DNA of 11,419 nt from Rhodospirillales bacterium. GTDB lineage: Bacteria > Pseudomonadota > Alphaproteobacteria > Acetobacterales > Acetobacteraceae. Within the stretch, counting starts at the first letter, position 1. Each line of letters opens with the position of its first letter. The DNA is taken from contig JAGWOU010000024.1 of the NCBI GenBank assembly GCA_028870815.1, forward strand, positions 1 to 11,419. Direction: 5' to 3'. The notes beneath the pieces were generated by a model, which worked only from the letters and a program-made list of their open reading frames with translations, ran no database searches and had not been told where the DNA came from. The translations under genes were made by a program, and so were the position numbers. Below, one piece after another: positions 7,184-11,419 of this stretch.

Positions 7184-7323
7184 TAGAGCGCGATGACGTT
7201 AGTTTCGCTCGCTTTGCGAGCGGAACTGAAGTCTGAATCGCCCTCTAATTCATTGATTCAGAGACGGATTCAGACATGAGAGCGATCGCCGAGGCGATTC
7301 GATCTCATGTCATCCGGCTCTAG
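7184..7323. repeat. Palindromic dispersed element, copy 2 (complete, MITE-like)
   Basis: A 139-bp element bounded by imperfect terminal inverted repeats: TAGAGCGCGATGAC at 7184-7197 and GTCATCCGGCTCTA at 7309-7322, matching at 12 of 14 positions. GTT lies directly outside both ends (7181-7183, 7323-7325), possibly a 3-bp target duplication, though chance is not excluded. Inside are a 12-bp hairpin (7201-7212 with 7216-7227, TTT loop, one T-G pair), a 9-bp pair GTCTGAATC/GATTCAGAC (7231-7239 with 7267-7275), and a right-hand hairpin of about 16 bp (7274-7310) enclosed by CGGAT/ATCCG. The right part matches copy 1 except for the 38-nt hairpin. No transposase is encoded, so if mobile it would depend on an enzyme elsewhere. 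It fills most of the gap between pmtA and the CAP gene. Confidence 0.8.
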
Positions 7324-7979
7324 TTCGGTATCTCCACCAGCCGGAACAGCCCCAGCGGGCGCATGTTCCTCACTTTGGCTCCGGAGAGATCGGCCGGGTC
7401 AAACATATGCTCCAGCCGGAAATCCGGGTGCCAGCCCAGCCGGCCGGAAGCGCCGGCGATGGCGCGTTCCACCCACCAGATCGGCCCGGACTCGCGGGCG
7501 AAGTGGTTCACGAACAGAATCCTGCCGCCGGGTTTCACCACCCGCCGCAGCTCTCTCACCAGGGCGCGAGGGTCCGGCACCACGGAGGCCACGAACATCG
7601 CCACCGCGATGTCGAAGCTGCCATCCTCGAAGCTGGTGGCCTGGGCGTCCATCTCAAGCAGCGACTCGACATTGCGCAGCCCCATCTCCGCGGCGCGCCG
7701 GCGGGCGATGGTCAGCATGTCGCGCGAGAGGTCGATCCCGGTGATCCGCTTGGCCGGGGTGTAGAACGGCAGGGCGAGCCCCGTGCCAACCCCCACCTCC
7801 AGCACGTTATTGCCAGGGCAGGCGTTTACCGCCGCCACCGCCGCGTGGCGGGCTGTGCGGGAGCACAGCCCAAACCAACTATCGTATGATTTGGCATAGC
7901 GTGAATAAGCGGCGCGGATGGTGTCCGCATCCAGTTTCGCGCGCGGACCCTCTAGGGCCGCGCCGGAGACATCTCGCAT
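7320..7979 (-). CDS. pmtA: Phosphatidylethanolamine N-methyltransferase, Rhodobacter-type PmtA
   Basis: Predicted to methylate phosphatidylethanolamine, using S-adenosylmethionine, towards phosphatidylcholine at the inner membrane. The 219 residues show a class I Rossmann methyltransferase: AAYSRYAKSYDSWFG (23-37) as the N-terminal lid, motif I VLEVGVGTGLALPFY (59-73), the acidic residue of motif II in GIDLSRDML (81-89), MDAQATSF (110-117), SFDIAVAMFVASVVPDP (121-137) and KPGGRILFVNHF (149-160). The later LGWHPDF (181-187) is a signature I associate with PmtA rather than UbiE-type enzymes; that assignment is from family knowledge. AAGGA lies 6 nt before ATG 7979. It is a lone gene, 81 bp after dsbD on the same strand, and its TAG stop lies in the terminal repeat of element copy 2. 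A generic SAM-dependent methyltransferase is the alternative. Confidence 0.85.
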   Translation of the reverse strand: MRDVSGAALEGPRAKLDADTIRAAYSRYAKSYDSWFGLCSRTARHAAVAAVNACPGNNVLEVGVGTGLALPFYTPAKRITGIDLSRDMLTIARRRAAEMGLRNVESLLEMDAQATSFEDGSFDIAVAMFVASVVPDPRALVRELRRVVKPGGRILFVNHFARESGPIWWVERAIAGASGRLGWHPDFRLEHMFDPADLSGAKVRNMRPLGLFRLVEIPN

Positions 7980-7985
7980 CTTTTA

Positions 7986-7990
7986 TCCTT
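7986..7990 (-). promoter_or_regulatory. Ribosome binding site of pmtA
   Basis: AAGGA on the minus strand, 6 nt before the ATG at 7979, which fixes this start. Confidence 0.7.
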
Positions 7991-8060
7991 GGCGCCGTCA
8001 TAAAAAAGCAACTCACCTTTGCGCGTATTAGGCAGCAACCGCAATGGGCTTAGAGTTTTT

Positions 8061-9962
8061 TTAACCTGAAAGCGCGCGTTCCACGATTCCGGGGGTGAGA
8101 ATCTGCGGCAAAATCTCAGCCGCGCCATTTGGCGGGTAGTAGAGATAAAGCGGCACACCAGCGCGGTGGTTTGCCGTTAAAAGCGCGGTAATGGCTGGGT
8201 TCCGGTCTGTCCAGTCGCCCACCAGCACCGCCACGTTCCGGGCTTTAAACAACGCTCGCACCGGGGCGGCGGCCAGCGCCCCGCGCTCATTCACCTGGCA
8301 GGTAATGCACCAGGCGGCGGTGAGGTCGATGAACACCGGCCGGCCCGTGGCGCGCAAACTGGCGAGACGCGCCGCGCTGTAAGGCTGCGCGCCGGGCAGG
8401 GTGAGGGCTGGACGCGAAGGTGCCGCGTGCAGCAAGGGCAGAAGCAGCAGCACGATCGCCGCGAAAGCCGGGCGGCGCGGCAAGGCAAGGCTCAGCGCCA
8501 CCGCCCCGGCCGCCAGCACCGCCAGCCCAGGTGCGCCGGTCTGCCGGAACAGCACCCAGCCCAGCCAGGCGAAAGTGGCGAACATGGGCAAGGCGAGGAT
8601 TTTCTGCGCCACCCCCATCCAGCGCCCGGGCCGGGGCAGGCGGGCGGCCAGATGCGGTGCTGCCGCCAGCAGCAGAACCGGCAATGCCAGCCCCAGCCCC
8701 AGCGCCAGAAACAACCCCATGGCGGGCAGCGGCGGCAGGGTCAGGGCTGCGGCGATGGCCGCGCCCATAAAGGGCGCGGTGCAGGGCGTGGCCACCAGCA
8801 CCGCCAGCAGGCCGGTGAGGACACTATGCTGCGCAGGGATGCGCCCGATGAACCCCGGCATGGAGAGATGAAACAGCCCGGCGAGGCTCAGCCCCGCCGC
8901 CAGTATCACCCAGGCCGCCAGCGCCACGAAAACAGGCGACTGGAACTGGAACCCCCAGAATGCGGCCACGCCCGCCGCCCGCAAGCCCAGCAGCACCCCG
9001 CCCAGCACGGCCATGGAAACCAGAACGCCCGCCGTATAGCCCAAAGCCTCGCGCCTGATATGCCCGTGCGCCGCGCCGCCCAGCCGGGCGAAGGCAACCG
9101 CCTTCATCGCCAGCACAGGAAACACGCAGGGCATGAGATTCAGCAGCAACCCACCCGCCAGCGCCAGCAGCCACCAGGGCGCATGGGGCGCGGGCGCTGC
9201 TGGTGCCGTGGTGAGTTCCAGCGCCTGCATTTGTCCGCTTGGGTCGGTGAGTTCCAGCACGCCGGAGAGTTTCGTTGGCGCTGATCCGGCTAGCTTCAGT
9301 TTCAGCCGCATCCCGTCCGCGGTGAAGGAAAGCGGCTGCGGGGCGTTATTGATCAGCACGTCAGGCGAATATGGAAAAAACCGGGCGGATTTCACCTGCG
9401 CGGCGCTTGGCCCGGCAAGGCTCAGCGCACCATCCCTGGAAAGCCGCGCCGCGTAAGGCGAGGGCACGATGGACGGTGTTGCGGGGAACAGCCCGGCCTC
9501 GGCAGAGGTACCGCCGTTCAAAGCCAGGGTGAAGCTGGCATGTTCAGGAATGCAGATATCCGAGCAGACCAGCCAGCGTGCCTGCACCGCCATGCTGTTG
9601 CCGCTCACATGGCTGGCGGTGAAAGGCAGCACGACATGGTCGGAAAGCACATAGCCGCCAATGCCGCTGAGGGACAGAAATTCCGGCGCCGGAAAGGTGA
9701 GGGCGCTGAGCGTGACTGGCGCCGCTGCCCTCACCTGCGGCGGCAGTCCGGCATCGCCGGGGTCTTGCCAGTAAATATGCCAGCCGGGCTTGAGGGTGAA
9801 TTCAAGCGCCAGTTTCACTTGGCCGTTTTCCGGCTGGTTGGCGGCGGAGATCAGCCGCACCTTATCTTGCGGCGAGGCGAAAGTTGCGCTCGTGGCGGCG
9901 AAGCCGAAGCCTGGGAATAAAAGCAAGGCGAGCAGGAGCAGACAGCGCATCGGCGAAAGCAT
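8061..9962 (-). CDS. dsbD: Thiol:disulfide interchange protein, DsbD/ScsB type
   Basis: Carries reducing electrons from cytoplasmic thioredoxin across the inner membrane to periplasmic thiol proteins. From ATG 9962 there are 633 residues. A signal peptide (about 1-23) is followed by a periplasmic N-terminal domain to about 255, with LEFTLKPGWHIYW (53-65) and a cysteine pair in WLVCSDIC (Cys133, Cys137). A membrane domain of about eight helices holds one cysteine each in NLMPCVFP (Cys279) and ATPCTAPF (Cys394). A C-terminal thioredoxin-like domain has WCITC (Cys552, Cys555). All six redox cysteines of the relay are present. The N-terminal domain looks more like ScsB than E. coli DsbD. ATG 9950 is an equally possible start; neither has a Shine-Dalgarno sequence. 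A longer frame from 10373 runs antisense through hrpB and lacks a signal peptide, so I rejected it. Divergent from hrpB, 36 bp apart. Confidence 0.93.
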   Translation of the reverse strand: MLSPMRCLLLLALLLFPGFGFAATSATFASPQDKVRLISAANQPENGQVKLALEFTLKPGWHIYWQDPGDAGLPPQVRAAAPVTLSALTFPAPEFLSLSGIGGYVLSDHVVLPFTASHVSGNSMAVQARWLVCSDICIPEHASFTLALNGGTSAEAGLFPATPSIVPSPYAARLSRDGALSLAGPSAAQVKSARFFPYSPDVLINNAPQPLSFTADGMRLKLKLAGSAPTKLSGVLELTDPSGQMQALELTTAPAAPAPHAPWWLLALAGGLLLNLMPCVFPVLAMKAVAFARLGGAAHGHIRREALGYTAGVLVSMAVLGGVLLGLRAAGVAAFWGFQFQSPVFVALAAWVILAAGLSLAGLFHLSMPGFIGRIPAQHSVLTGLLAVLVATPCTAPFMGAAIAAALTLPPLPAMGLFLALGLGLALPVLLLAAAPHLAARLPRPGRWMGVAQKILALPMFATFAWLGWVLFRQTGAPGLAVLAAGAVALSLALPRRPAFAAIVLLLLPLLHAAPSRPALTLPGAQPYSAARLASLRATGRPVFIDLTAAWCITCQVNERGALAAAPVRALFKARNVAVLVGDWTDRNPAITALLTANHRAGVPLYLYYPPNGAAEILPQILTPGIVERALSG

Positions 9963-9998
9963 CGCATGAAAGCGTGGCCTCTGATACCAGGGCGCGGC

Positions 9999-11419
9999 AT
10001 GATTTACCTTCCCGTTACAGAAGCCCTGCCAGACCTGCTGCGCGCCTTGAAGCCAGAAGGCGGCAACGCCGTGCTGGTGGCCCCGCCCGGGGCTGGCAAA
10101 ACCACCATGGTGCCGCTGGCCGCGTTGGAAGCTGGCCTGGGTAAAATCCTGCTGCTGGAACCGCGCCGTTTGGCCGCCCGCGCGGCGGCGATGCGCATGG
10201 CTGAACTTCTGGGCGAGGTGGCGGGCGAGCGCGTGGGCTTCCGCACCCGGTTGGAAAGCGCGGTTGGGCCCGGCACGCAGATAGAGGTGATCACCGAAGG
10301 GTTGCTCACCTCCCGCCTGCTCTCCGACCCCGGGCTTTCCGGGGTGAATCTGGTGATTTTCGACGAGGTGCATGAGCGCAGCCTGGAGGCTGATCTGGCC
10401 CTGGCCCTGGTGCGGGACTTGCAGCGTACGCTGCGCCCTGAACTGCGCATCCTCGCCATGTCCGCTACCGCCGAGACGGAAAAATTTTCTGCCCTGCTGG
10501 GCGCGCCCATTATCGCCAGCGAGGGGAAATTATTTCCGGTCGAGATTATTCACGCGAAGCGGGACATTATGTCCCCGCGCGACCTGCCCGAGGCGGCGGC
10601 GAAAGCCGTGCGTACGGCGCTGTTGGAGCATCCGGGCGATATTCTCGTCTTTCTACCCGGCATGGCGGAAATCCGGCGCACCGAGCAGGCCTTGGAACGC
10701 TGCCCGGCCTTGGTGCTGCCGCTGCATGGGGATTTGTCCCGCGAGGCGCAGGATAGGGCGCTGCGTGAGCACCAGGAGCGCCGGGTGGTGCTCTCCACCT
10801 CCATCGCGGAAACATCGCTCACTGTGCCGGGGGTGCGCATCGTCATCGATGGCGGGTACCGCCGCGCTCCGGTGCTGGATACAAATTCCGGCCTCACCCG
10901 CCTCACCACCCAGCGCATCTCCCGCGCCGCCGCGGCACAGCGCGCCGGGCGCGCCGGGCGGCTGGGGCCGGGGGTAGCAATCCGGCTCTGGACGGAGGCG
11001 CTGAACCGTGGCCTGCCGCAATTCGACCGGCCGGAGATTTTCGCCGCCGAACTTTCGGGTCTGGCCTTGGCCTGCGCCGCCTGGGGAGAAGCGCCTGCCG
11101 ACCTACCTTTCCCGGACGCGCCGCCCGAAGGGGCGCTGAAAGCCGCCCTGGCGTTGCTTCTGGGCCTGGGCGCGCTGGATGACGCGGGCAAGATCACCGG
11201 CCTGGGCAGGGAGATGGCCCGGTTGCGGGCCGAGCCGCGCCTGGCGGCGATGATGCTGGCGGCACCTGACAAACCCACCCGCGCCTTGGCGGCGGACATC
11301 GCCGCGATCCTGGAGGAGCGCGATTTTCTGTCCCAAACCGCCTCGGCGGATTTGGCGTTGCGGTTGGAAGCCCTGGCCGGGCGCGGGGAGGGTGACAGGG
11401 CGATTCTCTCCCGTGTTCG
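9999..11419 (+). CDS. hrpB: ATP-dependent helicase HrpB, 5' part (cut by window end)
   Basis: DEAH-box family helicase of unsettled cellular role. The first 473 codons are open to the window edge; HrpB proteins are about 800 residues, so roughly the N-terminal 60% is here. Opening residues LPVTEALPDLL (4-14) are typical. Motif I is APPGAGKTT (28-36), motif Ia LLEPRRLAA (52-60), motif II DEVH (122-125), motif III SAT (155-157), motif V STSIAETSLTVPGV (266-279) and motif VI QRAGRAGR (314-321). A helicase-associated region starts near 345. The start at 9999 is chosen because LPVT falls close to the N-terminus, as in the family. An in-frame ATG at 9966 would add 11 residues and lie against the dsbD start. 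Neither has a good ribosome site. Valine rather than alanine in the DEAH motif is a conservative change. Confidence 0.95.
   Translation, partial: MIYLPVTEALPDLLRALKPEGGNAVLVAPPGAGKTTMVPLAALEAGLGKILLLEPRRLAARAAAMRMAELLGEVAGERVGFRTRLESAVGPGTQIEVITEGLLTSRLLSDPGLSGVNLVIFDEVHERSLEADLALALVRDLQRTLRPELRILAMSATAETEKFSALLGAPIIASEGKLFPVEIIHAKRDIMSPRDLPEAAAKAVRTALLEHPGDILVFLPGMAEIRRTEQALERCPALVLPLHGDLSREAQDRALREHQERRVVLSTSIAETSLTVPGVRIVIDGGYRRAPVLDTNSGLTRLTTQRISRAAAAQRAGRAGRLGPGVAIRLWTEALNRGLPQFDRPEIFAAELSGLALACAAWGEAPADLPFPDAPPEGALKAALALLLGLGALDDAGKITGLGREMARLRAEPRLAAMMLAAPDKPTRALAADIAAILEERDFLSQTASADLALRLEALAGRGEGDRAILSRV

Noticed and set aside
8002..8022. Possible terminator after dsbD (GCAA/TTGC with a T-run on the minus strand)
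   Set aside because: The stem is only 4 bp around a 7-nt loop, too weak to call.
8427..9284. Long plus-strand frame (285 codons) opposite dsbD
   Set aside because: Gln/Arg/Pro/Gly-rich composition typical of antisense reading of a GC-rich gene; no domain is recognisable and dsbD explains the region fully.
9963..10373. Extension of the dsbD frame to 10373
   Set aside because: This part is antisense to hrpB motifs, His/Gln/Arg-rich, and would bury the signal peptide at residue 138.

Overview
The window is GC-rich, double-strand-packed bacterial chromosome. Protein content points to an alphaproteobacterium, most likely a Rhodospirillales/Acetobacteraceae-type organism (inference from the AI-2E permease-hdaA-ppk1 block facing purMN, a Rhodobacter-type PmtA methyltransferase and the CCA-encoding tRNA-Thr). 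Most of it is ordinary housekeeping sequence; I see no phage genes, CRISPR array, toxin-antitoxin pair or defence cluster.

Layout. 1-191: a short stretch with a 10-bp direct repeat, then tRNA-Thr(CGU) on the minus strand. 263-4256 (minus): a three-gene block, transcribed AI-2E-family permease -> hdaA -> ppk1, with a 4-bp ATGA overlap between the first two genes. 4369-6200 (plus): purM and purN, overlapping by one base, then an unlisted 54-residue single-span membrane protein. 6287-7979 (minus): a secreted CAP-domain protein with a Pro/Tyr/Gly-rich spacer, and upstream of it a phosphatidylethanolamine N-methyltransferase (pmtA). 8061-9962 (minus): a DsbD/ScsB-type transmembrane thiol reductase. 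9999-end (plus): the first 473 residues of the HrpB DEAH-box helicase, cut by the window edge.

How the genes relate. hdaA (DnaA inactivation), ppk1 (polyphosphate synthesis) and the permease form a probable cotranscribed unit. purM and purN are translationally coupled and catalyse two de novo purine steps. PmtA and DsbD both act at the envelope, but nothing in the sequence shows they are functionally linked.

The least explained feature is a pair of related palindromic elements bracketing the CAP-domain gene, in the same orientation (6211-6290 and 7184-7323). They share conserved sequence blocks but carry completely different 38-nt inserts, each of which still folds into a hairpin of about 16 bp. 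The complete copy has 14-bp terminal inverted repeats with 12 of 14 bases matching. In both copies the end of the element supplies the TAG stop codon of the neighbouring minus-strand gene.
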